Assembly (NCBI GenBank): GCA_037447655.1
Contig: JBBHKE010000403.1
Span: forward strand, 221,829 to 285,828
Length of the DNA: 64,000 nt
From: Zygnema cylindricum
Lineage: Eukaryota > Streptophyta > Zygnematophyceae > Zygnematales > Zygnemataceae
Direction of reading: 5' to 3'
This document shows, in pieces, positions 46,423 to 58,366 of this stretch. Numbering within the stretch: position 1 is the stretch's first letter; every line of letters starts with the position of its first letter. A program made the translations under genes and the position numbers. The notes below the pieces were generated by a model that searched no databases, was not told where the DNA came from, and saw only the letters and a list, made by a program, of their open reading frames with translations.

Positions 46423-47164
46423 TAAGTCACTTTTTTAAGTGACAAGTTATTTGCGTTTACATCCGAATGCTCTGAAAGCTGCACGGCGAATCTTCGCTAA
46501 AAAACAAAGTTGCAAGACTAATTTTCGGTTACATGCGAAAATACCCCGTTTGACTTATAGGAGCAATATCACAAAACGCCAAAACGGGTTCAATATAAAT
46601 AAATACCGTACACTATCTTTGAAAAAAAAACCCTCTCTTCGAGGAATAAAATAAACCAAGAGATTGACAAAACCTGGAGATGCGATACGAATCGGATAAA
46701 CCGCCACCAGATATGACCTTGATGTTTTTGCTTTTACCACTATTTGGGGCCGCCAGTAATCGTACGGACACCTTTAACTGTAAGGTTTGGCGTTGTTTAG
46801 GGACTCGAATTCCAGTAGGCGCTGCAAGTAATCATATTACACTACAGTACTGAATCGAGCGTTTTTAGGTGTGAAGGTCGCGTGTGAGGGGGTCCACGTC
46901 GCCCTGCACTCCTTTCACTCCAATTTCGCTTTACGACGCCTCGCGCCGCGCGGTGCGTCGCAAGTATAAATATGTTTAGGGTTTTTTTCTCATTCGTGTT
47001 TTTTTTATAAAAAAAAACCCGAACCAATAACCCTATGACCCTAAAAATCCCCGGTACTCGGGAGGTATTTTGCAAGTGTGCAGGTCTCGGCGCATTTCGC
47101 CTCGTGTAGGAGACCTGCACACCCTGCACACCACGTGCGAGAAAACTAACGTACCTTACCTGTA
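46423..47164. other. Repeat remainder and intergenic
   Basis: 46426-46545 is the right half of the interrupted dispersed repeat, starting with the palindrome GTCACTTTTTTAAGTGAC. The rest has no gene but includes the strong hairpin at 47076-47122. Confidence 0.5.
47076..47122. other. Perfect 13-bp stem hairpin
   Basis: GTGTGCAGGTCTC (47076-47088) is repeated exactly as its complement at 47110-47122, with a 21-base spacer that itself contains GGCG...CGCC. No coding context. Confidence 0.8.
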
Positions 47165-47704
47165 CACCGCGAATCGTTATTAGTGTCAAAGTTTAAATAG
47201 TGTTGAAGAAAATTTACCGTAATTGATGCTAATTAAGAATTAGATTTTTTTCAAAAAAAAGGTGTATTCTAATTTCGGCGTTTATGCTAATTTGGGAACA
47301 GCAAAAATTGAATAATTGTTGTACGATTATATACATTAATATATGTATCCATACAAAACATTAGAAATCGTACGCCGTCGTGAAATTTAAATATCCGTAC
47401 ATGTCAGACTAATTAACGTGTCAGAATAATCCGGTTTTTGAGCGCACGTTCCCTATGCGTGCGCGTCTGATTTAATTCATTTTTTGTAAAATTTTCACTT
47501 GAAAAGGTACATGTATGTACGGTCTGACATCGACCGTACACCATACTATTTAGATCTTATTGTACTTTCGTTCTTTACGTTTTTTTGTACGGTACCTTTA
47601 TTAACCTCAAAGAAAAACTAAAATCATGTATCCTATTTGAGGAAAAAAATCAAAATTTTAAGAACCCAAATTAGTGACTTTGACACTAATAACGATTCGC
47701 GGTG
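47165..47704. mobile_element. Mariner-like MITE, 540 bp, TA TSD
   Basis: Termini CACCGCGAATCGTTATTAG and its complement CTAATAACGATTCGCGGTG, TA on both sides. The interior differs from the 217-bp type but is shared with 47959-48518 and 50497-51035. Non-coding. Confidence 0.85.
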
Positions 47705-47958
47705 TAGTGAACAAAGTGTACATACTCAAAAATGAAGTACAGTACGCACCATAGTCGCTTCGGTTCGCACGTCGATAGTCCGTACACGTTAAAGAAATGA
47801 ATACTGGTGTGATGTCACGTGGCCAACCATATCAAATTCCTGTATATCCCACCCGTTTGGTGGTATCTCCGCGCGGGCTGTCAGAAATGGTGCATTGGCC
47901 GTCGGTAATTTTTGACGGAGTTGGGTGTGCAGCTTGGAAGTTGGGACCCAGTACAGTA

Positions 47959-48518
47959 CACCGTGAATCGTTATTCGTGTAAAGGTTTCTTTAGCGTGTA
48001 GGAACAATTACCGTTATTTACGCTAATTGAGAATTTGGATTTTTTCAAAAAAAACATACATACTGGATATTTACTTATACTAATTTGGATTTAAAAAAAT
48101 TTAAACACCCGCCCCAAACTTGTTTACACTAGTATAAGTTCTGTTCAAAATCTGACAAATTGTACACAAATCGTACGTTCACACAGTCGAAATGCGGTTG
48201 CCGGACGAATATGTGAGAACGTGATTTTTGACAACCCGATTGCATCCCCTTTTTAGAGCGCATATTCTCATGCGTCCGTGGTTACTAAAACCCATTAAAT
48301 ATACTTTCTCACTTAAAAAGGTACCATTTCGTACGGAAATATCCTGTCCGTACGCCACACTATTTCCATCGCAGTGTACTTCCATTATTAACGCTAATTG
48401 AAAAAAAAACCCTAATTATAATAATAGAAAATATAGAATTTTGGATTGTATTTTGGGATTTTTTTTTGAAAAAGGGGCACCGAATTGGCGTTATTTACTC
48501 TAATAGCGATTGACGGTG
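47959..48518. mobile_element. Mariner-like MITE, 560 bp, TA TSD
   Basis: Termini CACCGTGAATCGTTATTCG and complement CTAATAGCGATTGACGGTG with flanking TA. It ends only 7 bp before the next MITE begins. Confidence 0.85.
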
Positions 48519-48525
48519 TACTGTA

Positions 48526-49627
48526 CACCTTCAATTGTTATTAGCGTATAGAAAGTAGTAGTGTAGAGAAAAGATTAGCGTCATTCATTGTAATTTAGTG
48601 CCAAGAGACGTGGCAGATTATGGTCCACGTCCTGAAATAGTGTAATTTATTATATTTAAGGTATCAATGTCAAAATTTCGGGGTGTCGATATAGCGTACA
48701 TAAGGCTAATAACTAGTGTTGTGTATCGGTAAGGATTTGCCGATAACCGATATGGGCCTTTTTTCGGGTATCCGATAATCGATATATTGGTACGATATAT
48801 CGACATCGGTCTTATCGCCGATAAGTAGCCGATAATATCGGGTACTTATCGGCGATAATGCCGATAACGATAATTATCGGCGATAACTATACGGACCGTA
48901 CAGATAAATGTACGGTCTGTACACTCAACTGTACGTTTTATTCTCCGGACGTGTACAAGCATAGAAAGTACCGTAGTTGCCATGAAATATGTACGATTTT
49001 GATACGGATCCAATAAAAACGATGTACCTTTCACATCCGACGCCATGGCTTTGTCCCTTAATTCCTTGAGATCCACTCACGACCTGCCACGTGTCAATCT
49101 GTCGGCTTTTTTGGCAAAAGCTGCCAAAAGAGCCATTCCGGGATGCCGGCGCTCACGCTGGCCCGTCCGCTCGTGTTTTCTCATTCCAAGTCGTCCGTTC
49201 GATTCCGGCGGCGCGCAGAATGTTATTTTGCGTCTGTTGTACTTTTGTGTCCGCCGTCCTTTTCCAGTTCCATTTTCACCAGCTTTTTAGTAAACTTCCG
49301 TACGACGCCGTAAAATTTTTGTTCAGTTATTCGGCCAAAGTTTATGTGCCGCGTTCGCCGTAATAAATTGCAGTTAAACCGTAACGGAACAGATTTCTAT
49401 ACGTGGCATGCCACGCTATATAAAATCAATAAAATAATACAGTATGTTATAAAGTATTACTGTATGCATACTATATATTTTTTAAGTTATCGACGATATA
49501 GAATTTGTTGGTCCCAAACCGATATATCGGAACCTCTGACCGTTCGATAACCGATAACTATCGGTATCGGTGTTATCGCGATAAGTTTTTTACCGATACA
49601 CAACACTACTAATAACGATTCACGATG
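48526..49627. mobile_element. Mariner-like MITE (~199 bp) split by a hAT element
   Basis: Left terminus CACCTTCAATTGTTATTAG after TA at 48524-48525. The right terminus complement GATTCACGATG precedes TA at 49628-49629. Removing the hAT insert (48714-49608) and one TSD copy leaves an element of about 199 bp. The hAT target CTAATAAC lies within the right terminal repeat. Confidence 0.85.
48714..49608. mobile_element. hAT-like non-autonomous element, 895 bp, 8-bp TSD
   Basis: Termini TAGTGTTGTGTATCGGTAA and TTTACCGATACACAACACTA are matching inverted repeats. Perfect 8-bp duplications CTAATAAC lie at 48706-48713 and 49609-49616. Same family as 25128-26073, with TATCGG/CCGATA subterminal words, but with a single copy of the internal unit that is doubled in the other element. 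No transposase. Confidence 0.93.
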
Positions 49628-50496
49628 TAGTTGTCATCGCTATGTCCATCGTGGATCGTATTTTCATTTTTTTATGTGTAGCAGTTATACACGTCCAAGA
49701 TAAGAACGATAATAACCTGGCTGGATTTACAGAAAAAAACAAACAATTTTGACACTTACGGTGGCGTTTCATCAGAAAATCATGTAATCGTACGGCCAAC
49801 TCTACGGGCTGGGTTATGACGATGTTCCGCGACATAGATTCTGTAAACCACGTGTTTTAAATCGAGTGAGTCCACGTAAGCTATGATCCGATATTGAATA
49901 TCCTTAAGATTTTTAACAGCGACAAATACAACTTCAAATCTTCACTTGCGTACCATGTACCTCGGTATGAAGTCATCGTACGATAAAACTTTTGGCCTTA
50001 TTGCAAACGTCAGTCTTTTACGTCAGCTCATTTTTTAGGGTTCCTGTTTTCGAACATAACGAAAGTCCTTTTCCATAAATAGTGTGACGAAAGAACTTTG
50101 CTAGAAATACGAAGGAGCGTGTCGAAAATATATTTTTTCATTTTAGGTTGCATTTTGAAAGGTACATACCATGTGCAAATTTTGTGAATTTTTGTTGGTT
50201 GTCCATCGTGACATGTAGCTTGATCGTCTTACGTGTCGCGATTCACTTTTCTTTGTAGCTGTCAACCCACCTCTCACAACAACGTTGTCACATTCAGAGA
50301 AAAATGAAGGGAACGCCTCGCGGATGAATATCCGACGGTCAGATGAATATTCGACGGTCAGTGTTACCTCCCTGACCTTCGGAGAGTACTGACAAGATTC
50401 TTTGTAATGTTATTTCGCGTATAAAAACAAAATAGGCGTATAAAAACAAAATAAGAGATACGACTTGGTACGGATAACGCGAATTTCTGTAAACTA
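49628..50496. other. Intergenic, no gene seen
   Basis: Short frames only. A small direct repeat GATGAATATTCGACGGTCAG-like occurs at about 50322-50360, and AGGCGTATAAAAACAAAATA occurs twice near 50420-50450. Confidence 0.5.
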
Positions 50497-51035
50497 CACC
50501 GTCAATTGCTATTAGAGTAAAGGAATAAATAGCGTAAAAAAAAAATAGTGTTATTAACACTAATCAGGATTTTTTTTTTGTTTGAAAAAAAAAATATATA
50601 CTAATTAATTCCTAACTGTAATTTGGGTTGTCCTGAATAATAAATACCCGCCCTTTCAATGTCTACAGTAATATGTGTATTCGTACAAAATCTGACAATT
50701 CGTATGCCGTCGCGCTGTTCACACGGTCGACGGATGAACATATGAGATTGTCGACGAGTTTGTATCTCTTTCTTCCATTGCACATTCACATGTGTGCGCA
50801 ATAACGTTAAGTGTCTTTTTATGCCTTTGTTATTCAAAAAGTACCATTTCGTACGGAAATATCATGTCCTTACGCCACACTATTTCCATTGCATGTACTT
50901 TCATTATTAACGCTAATTGAAAAAAAACCCTAATTAGAATAATGGAAAAAATAGAATTATGGATTGTATTTCAGTTTTTTTTTTGAAAAAAGGGCACCGA
51001 ATTAGCGTTATTTACGCTTATAGCGATTGGCGGTG
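50497..51035. mobile_element. Mariner-like MITE, 539 bp, TA TSD
   Basis: Termini CACCGTCAATTGCTATTAG and complement CTTATAGCGATTGGCGGTG with TA at 50495-50496 and 51036-51037. Interior homologous to 47165-47704 and 47959-48518. Confidence 0.85.
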
Positions 51036-52237
51036 TACCGCACTTTTCGACTGATGGAACGCCACCCTAAGTTACAATTAGGGTGGACTTCCATTAGGCG
51101 TCCCAGTGATTGTACGAAAAATTGTACTGAAGGGCGTGCCTTCCATTAAGTCGAGTCTGTAACCCTGTGTACCTCATTCTGGTTGGTAGCACTAGGTTGA
51201 TATTCGATGCTTAAAATCTTGAAAGAATCTTCGAATGCAATGTCAGAACGCAATATCTGTACGAGCGGAGGAGCGGAGGTAATATCTGTACCAGCGGAGA
51301 TAATATCTGTACCAACGGAGGTAATTAATGACTGGTACAGAGGGCATTAAATGTACTACCCAAAATTTAAAAACGCAACGACAAAATGGCGGCGGCAAAC
51401 TTTGATGGTGGGAGCGTGACGGGATAATTTCGGCGGATTCGCAGCCACCCTGGCGGAAGGCACATGGCCCTTGCGACGTGTACGCACATACGCGCGCGCT
51501 CATCGTGGATTCATTTTATCTTTTCCACGCGGCCTATTTTTACACGTTCTACTGTGCACGGTCTTAGAAAACTGTAGTGTTGGTGACGTGGCGTCACGGA
51601 TATAAAGTATAATTGAATCTGACGGTCCTAATTTACGCCTACAACCTTGGAAAATTTTCTGTAATGTTGTTTTCGTTGATTTTTTTTTGTACGAATTTGT
51701 TCGAAACGGTACGGCCCTCAGTAAAAATCCCCACTTTTTCGCTAATGGAAGTCCACATGTAGGAATACCTTAAATGATATTGCCCCGTCCTCCTCTCCAC
51801 GTGTTACTTCATCCCTCTGGCACGTGTTGCCTCAACATTCTCGCCGCGTGTCACCTCTTTTCCTCATTTCCGCACGTGCTGGATTTGAAACTTACATATA
51901 AAAAACGTCACGTCACGTAACTGGGAGTGAAACGTCTTAACCCGTTTCCGAAATTAATACCATCCAACGTAACCCTAAAAAGCGGAAGTACAACCAAAAT
52001 TTACCGAATAACCCTAACCCTAAAAATAAAAGTGAAAATAAATAAAAAAGAAAATAGAATAAAAAAGAAAATAGAATAAAAACGAAAATAGAATAAAAAA
52101 GAAAATAGAATAAAAAAGAAAAAAAATAAAATTAAAAAAGAAAATAAAATAAAAAAGAAAATAGAATAAAAAAGAAAACAAAATAAAATAGAAAGTTGCA
52201 CCTGCGTCCTTCCGAACCCTAAAGCTGACGTGGCACC
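51036..52237. other. Upstream region of the NUDX19-type gene
   Basis: It contains a 9-bp-stem hairpin CCACCCTAA...TTAGGGTGG near 51069-51095, a tandem of three ~23-bp units (TAATATCTGTACCAGCGGAG) at 51248-51325, and an A-rich array of AATAAAAAAGAAAATAG units at 52021-52195 just before the gene. No TATA box stands out clearly. Confidence 0.5.
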
Positions 52238-55200
52238 ATGTCATTCGTCCATCTGTTTGCTGGAAATCCGCTGCTTCCAGGAAAGAGAGACCGCCTATCC
52301 ACTGAAGCGGCCGTCTCTCTCCTAAACGGTACGGACAAATCGTACGGACCGGATATTCCGGCAGAACTCCGTACAATTCTCCCTGTGCATGAGGGCCGTC
52401 CTCTCGTAGCTTCTTCCAAATCTAGCCACGTGGCAGGAAGTGACGTCACATGGAGGCTTGCGTGGCACACCGCCGAGGAATTAGGGTTTGAAAAATCTCA
52501 AAACGGGGAACTGGGAGAATACGACAAATTGGTGTACCTGGGAGAGAGAGACGGGAAACCGTACTTTTGTACGGACGTGGGAGGTTTGTCTTGGGAGAGG
52601 AGGGAGGGAGAGGAGAGGAAAGAGGAGGGGAGCGTGGAGGGGAGAGAGGGAGAGGGAGAGAAAGGTCCAAAAGCTCTTGTACGGAAGCTGACAGGCGGGA
52701 GTACGGATGCGTACGGATTTAGTGCTGGTTTTGTCGATTTGCGAACTTTGATGGTGGCTGCTGATTGGACGAACGAGAGAGAGAAGGAGGAGGTGGCCAT
52801 GGCGGGACATGTAGGGCTGTACGGACATTTTGGCTTTACTTGGGAATAAGACAAATTTATTGTGAAACGTGTTGCTAAATGTCATATTTTTTTTGGAAGT
52901 TAGCGAATTTGTAAAAAATGAGAGAAATCGGAAAATGGATAATTTTGTTTTCAAATTCTCCTGTTTTTTTTTTTTGAAAAAAAATCAAAAACCGACGAGA
53001 ATCTTCATAAAATGAACATTGATAATCAGGAACATATGTAAAAATTATGTAAAAAAGAATAAAAATTTATGTTATGTATTTTTTTTTACTTTCATAGACT
53101 TTTAATTAAGCATATAGACATTTCAATCATATTTCCTACATAAGTTTAAAGATACTTTCAAACATATGTTAAAATGTTTGATTTTTTCAACGATTTCCAT
53201 TAATAAATACATGCAATTTGAACGATGTATCTCATATACAATTTTTGATTTTTTTTCTTTTTTTTTCTTTTTATGTCTTTTTATGTCTTTAATGTTATCC
53301 TAGAGAGATGACTTGCCATTGACTCCTATTTTTAACGTTTAAACAATGGGTTTCGACTTCAAAATAATCGTTTGAACGCTGGTTTTAACATCGATATAAC
53401 CATTTGAACAATACGTTTAAACGTGAAAGTAATCTTTGTAATCATGAATTTAAACATCTATCGTTCTAACAATGGGTTTAAACATCAAAAGGATGGTTTG
53501 ACTTTTCGACGGTTTGGTGGTGTGTTCAAACCCAACACTTGCACTTTTTTTTTGTTTGTGTTTTTGGTTGGAGAGGGGGGAGGGAGGGAGGGTATTGTTT
53601 TCAGGCAAGAGCAATGTTAGAATGGCACAAAACTTCACAATTTTGTGGAAAATGTGGGACCCAAAATGTTCCTATTGAAGCTGGTAATAGAAGGCAATGT
53701 ATTAATTCTAGGTGTAAAACAAAAGCCTATCCTCGTATTGATCCGGTGAGTGACAATTTGCGACATCACCTTTTATCAATTGTTTGTTTCTGTTCAATTG
53801 GCCTTAATGTTCAGGAATGTTGTAATTTAAGCTTAATGAAATGTACTAATTTCAAATATAGAGCAAACATCTAGAAACAAAGTGATTCCAAAAATGAAGA
53901 CAGGCGTACTTTTTTTTAATTGTTTTATTCGTTATTGACAGTATTTGTAGAGTTAACTTTTTAGTTGTTCCTATAATGTGTATTTGACATCCATGATCGA
54001 CAAAAACCCAAAAAATGTAGGTAAAAAAAAAACCCATTATTTTTCTAATGTAATTTACAATACATTCGGCTGGGAGTTACTAATGTAAGATATGGTGTAC
54101 CTTTCTTCGCTATTAAAGCTGGTATCATTAATTCAAACTCGGATTTTTTTTACCCAAATTATAAAATATTGTTAACAACACCACTGAAGGGATTGGCAAA
54201 AAATATGCCACATTTTTTTTTGTTGTCTTATTATTGTTATTATCCAAATCATTATCATTGTTATTATTATCATTATTGATGTCATAATTGTCATTGTCAT
54301 TGGTTAAGTTCCTGATTTTCCACAATTTTAGTTTCTCTTGTAAATTGTGTAAATATTTTTTTTTTGGAAAATTGTCAATTTTGTAATTATGGAGATTTCG
54401 AAATTTCAGAATTTTTTAAACTTCGTAATTCTGGAGAATTTGAAACCCTTGGAGATTTTGAAATTTTGGAAACGATGAAAATACAGGTGGTAATTATGCT
54501 TGTGATCGACAAAGAACAAAATCGTGCGATTTTAGGACGACAATCGCGATTTCTCCCTCGAATGTGGAGTTGTTTAGCGGGTTTTATGGAGGTGGGTTTT
54601 GGATATTAACGAACTTGATTTATGTTAACCAAATAATCAAGCCAAAAAAAAGAAGCGATTGAGTTAAGAAAATTGATGAAAATGTTTCGGATTAATGAAG
54701 GTTGTTGAAATTTATGAATTGAAATTAAGTGAATTGGTTTAGCTTGTAAACCTTGTTTCTATTTTAAGATGATGGAGGTGATTGGAAGCTTCTTGTTCCA
54801 TTTTTCACTCCAATCTGGGGAGAAGAGGAAGGAAGGTAGAAGAGGAAGGAAGGTAGAAGGAAGCTTCTTATTTTAATTTTAAGAAGAAGAGGGGTGGGAG
54901 GAAGCTTCTTGTGGCCAGCCAGGAGAGAGTTTGGAGGAGGCGGTGAAGAGAGAGACACGAGAAGAAGTCGGTTTGGAAATTGGAGAAATGATTTATCACA
55001 GCTCACAGCCTTGGCCAGGTGACTTGTTCATTATTATTGCTTTTTTTAAATCTTTTTATCTTTTATTGTACGTATATACAAATGTACGTATGTATATATG
55101 TTTGTTAATATCTTTATATATACATGTATAGTATACATATAATACATATAATACATATATATATATATATACACACACACACTTATATACACACATATAT

Positions 55201-55393
55201 ACATATATATATACACATATATATGTATATATAGGTATATATTAGTATATATAAGTATGTACATATATTTAATATACATATGCACGTATATACTTATGTA
55301 TACATGTATGTATATATATGTACCTATATATGTCGTTACACATGTAAGTAATGTCCTTTTTTACCATATATATTTAAAACTGTAATTAAAATA

Positions 55394-55433
<40 letters not shown>

Positions 55434-55655
55434 TATGTGTTCTTTGCATTAGTTGATAGTTAAGGAAAAATAGGGTTTAGTTCTTTGTTCTAACTAATAT
55501 TAAGTTTTTTAAATTGGGAACTTATAATGTCTATATGTTTTTTTTCTATATTGTTTGTGTTTGTGGTTTTTTAAAAAACAAGATTTTTTAAAAATGAATG
55601 TTTTGGCTTTCTCTTTTAATTGTATTAAGTTTTGGCAGATGTGCAACATACCAGC

Positions 55656-55690
<35 letters not shown>

Positions 55691-56735
55691 GTTGGTTTTT
55701 TTTTGTGTTTTTTTTTTTGGGTTTTTTTTTTTATAAGAGAGATTGAAGGAGAACCCTTTTTTCAAAGTTTGGAGAGGGAGGGAGAGGGAGAGAAAGGGAA
55801 GGAGAACCCTTTCTCATGTTTCAAGTATTAATTTTGGGGGTGGAGGGAGAGGGAGGGATGCAGTGGGCCAAGGGACGATGTCATGTCAACTTATGATTGG
55901 ATTCTTCGCTTTTGCCAAAAATTTTGATCTTGTCATCGACAAAAAAGAATTAGAAGGTTTCATTTTTTGCCCCTTTTTCTTTTGTTTCTTTCTTTTTTTT
56001 ATCTTTTTGTTTGTTTTCTTTGATGTTCTTTTATTAATTTATTTATTTGTCATTTTTTTTTTTTTTTTAATGTCAAATGGGAGCATCGACTTTTTTCATT
56101 TTTTAAATATCATTCCCGTCAATTTATCTTATACACGACGGGACTTTCAGTTTTTTCTCTTTCTCTTTTTTTGTTTTTGTTTTTTTTAGTCTTCATAACG
56201 TTTTTTAACGAAATTGACATTATTCACTATATTCTTAGTTATGCCCTTAATTAATATCATTCACTCTAATGTATAATTATTTTATACTTTAATTTTAACA
56301 TCTTTTTCACTCTTTTATCAATAAAACTGTGTTATCTGTTATTTTCTTCTCACCCTTTTTTTTGCCCTTATTTTTCTCCCTCTTCTTTTTCTTCCCCTTT
56401 TTTACTCCTTTTTTCCCTCCTTTTTTTAATACCCCTTTTTTCTATTTCCAGATGCCAGGTGGCATTCCCAAGAAGAAGTCAAACAAGGTTTGACTTTTTC
56501 GGAGTACCAAGAAAACCAACAATTAGCGTTGACTAAACTGTACGGAATTTGCCATGGAACGGACGAAAGTCAAGGTTGGTCAAAGGGGGAAAGCGGAAAA
56601 CCAAAAACCCCATTTTATGCCCCCGGTCCATATGCCATCGCCCATCATTTAATTAAAACTTGGGCGGATTTGGGTACAAATGGGATATTAGATATTTCTT
56701 CTAATAAAGCACAAGGGATATTAAGCAAAGTTTAA
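52238..56735 (+). CDS. NUDX19: NADH diphosphatase, Nudix hydrolase (NUDX19-type)
   Basis: Six exons join without frame breaks: 52238-52810, 53605-53745, 54487-54591, 54919-55018, 55864-55956, 56452-56735 (431 aa, close to the plant family length). Residues 1-191 form the N-terminal domain. A zinc ribbon follows (Cys205-x-x-Cys208, Cys223, Cys228). The Nudix box is Gly270 to Leu292, with the metal-binding Arg-Glu-Thr-Arg-Glu-Glu-Val-Gly core. The NADH-pyrophosphatase signature is Ser302-Gln-Pro-Trp-Pro. The C-terminal helix region has Pro-Gly-Pro-Tyr-Ala-Ile-Ala-His-His. Family enzymes split NAD(P)H or NAD+ into NMN(H) and AMP, in peroxisomes or plastids in plants. The chain ends Ser-Lys-Val, a possible non-canonical peroxisomal signal (inference). 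Unusual are a Glu/Gly/Arg-rich insert at about 120-143, encoded by GGGAGA-like DNA, and Val-Gly-Gln-Gly after Ser-Gln-Pro-Trp-Pro. Confidence 0.93.
55065..55430. repeat. (TATA/CATA)n microsatellite in NUDX19 intron 4
   Basis: About 365 bp of TA, CATA and CACA repeats inside the 845-bp fourth intron. A long T run follows at about 55658-55730 in the same intron. Confidence 0.9.
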
Positions 56736-57177
56736 AAAAGAATGTCTAGAAAAAGTTTAAAAAAAGTCTAAAAAGAAAAAAGTCTAAAAAAAAGTCTAAA
56801 AAAAGTCGAAAAAAGTGGATTTCTTGTAAAACGATTTTGAAAAAGGTTATTTTTTTGTAAAATAAGTTAAAAAAAGGTTTGAAAAGGTTCTTACAAAAGT
56901 TTATATGTAAAACAAGTTGAAAAGGGTCTATTCTTTTAAGACAAGCTAAGAAAGGTGGTTAGAAAAGGGGCGTTAAAAATTTTTTTTTTTTTTTTTTTTT
57001 TTCTCTATTATTTTTTTTTTTTTTTTTTGGTTTTGTTTTTTTTTTTTTGCTTTTTTATTTTTTGTTTTTTTTATTTTTTGGAAAGAATAAATGACAAGTT
57101 GTGCAAATGTTTGCATTTTTGGGTCCGAAAAAATGCGATTTTTTTTTTGTTTTTGGAATACTTTTGTTGTTCAATTA
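56736..57177. other. 3' flank of the NUDX19-type gene
   Basis: Just after the stop comes a tandem of AAAGTCTAAAAA-type units (56740-56815), then AAAAGGT units and long T runs (56980-57070). Presumably 3' UTR and downstream sequence. No gene. Confidence 0.5.
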
Positions 57178-58366
57178 AGGGCATATTCCCACGTAACCGA
57201 AACTTAGTCTTGTTACTTTGTTTTTTAACGAAGATTTCTCGTTCTAATTTCAAAGCGTTCCGTGGTAACGCAATGATTGTTACTTTAAATTGTGATGGAT
57301 GTAGACATGGGTGTAGTTTGTGACGGTTGTAGACGACTACAAAACTCGCGAAAACTGATGACGCTTACAAAATAGCGACGGTTCTAGACGCCTAATTTCT
57401 TGTGACATTGTAGACGTCTAGGGTTTGTGACATTTTGACGTCACACTCACTTATGATAGCGTCGACGCCATCTTTTCAAAACTTTAACCCAAAATTCAGT
57501 TCCCAACGAGAAAAACTTTAACCGTACGAAAAAATTACTTTTACCACAATACAGTGAACATCAATTTGATACTTCGAATGTACTCCATGTTTATCGTCAT
57601 GTGAACGAACAAATTTTGGCATTTTCCTCTTTTTGACACCCGGGCAACAAAATCCAACTCAACAAAATACTTTATCAAGAATCACCTCGCGAGGTGATTT
57701 TTAGTTATCATCTCGAACAACGAATGACAAACAATTCACGCATGCGCCACACAAGTGGGAATATTTTAGGACGAGGGAGTCTACTCGCTATTTTTCTCCT
57801 TGCCCGTCAGTCGTATGTACGTAAAAAAATTTGCAAGGGTCTCGAACCTCCACTTTCATTCATGGGTCATTTGCAGAATTTTACGCCGTCGTCGCCTCTC
57901 CCCTCTCCCCTCTCCCTCTCACACTATCGCTTTTATCTCACACTTTTTAGAATGAGACACGACAATACAGGTATGAAATGAAAGCTCTTTAAAAATAATT
58001 ATTTTGACTGCCTTTAAGTATATTTTTCTGGCAAGTCGAGTGGGAAAAGTCGAGTGAGAAAAGTCGAAAACGAAATCGGGAAGCCATGGCGGAAAGTTCT
58101 TGAATCAATGACGTCGACGTTGTTACAAGTGAGCATGACATCACAATGTCACAAAACCCTAAACATCTACAATTTCACAAAAAACTAAGTGTCTACAATC
58201 GTCACTTTTTTTGTTAGACGTCGCCAATCGTCGGAAGTTTCGTAGTCTTCTTCAATCGTCACAAGTTATGCTCGTCACATTCCAAAGTTCCGATTTCATT
58301 TTTGCACATTTATACGCTCTTCAAAGTAGTACGGAGAATCTTTATCGATTACATGTGGACACCCCC
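57178..58366. mobile_element. PIF/Harbinger-like non-autonomous element, ~1189 bp
   Basis: Left terminus AGGGCATATTCCCACGTAAC after TTA; right terminus (complement) GGGGGTGTCCACATGTAATC before TCA. The TSD therefore matches at two of three bases. It shares family words with the elements at 27802 and 45646, the CCTCGCGAGGTGA palindrome with 24365, and ACATGTGGACA-like termini. No transposase frame. Confidence 0.6.

Noticed and set aside
48714-49608. CACTA (CMC) transposon because of TAGTG/CACTA ends
   Set aside because: The ends are in the opposite sense (TAGTG at the left, CACTA at the right), and the duplication is 8 bp rather than 3 bp, which fits hAT.
52446-52954. Minus-strand and alternative frames over NUDX19 exon 1
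   Set aside because: Shadows of the coding strand; exon phases and zinc-ribbon/Nudix homology fix the plus-strand frame.
55046-55285. Tyr/Ile/Val-rich minus-strand frame
   Set aside because: It lies in the TATA/CACA microsatellite inside NUDX19 intron 4.
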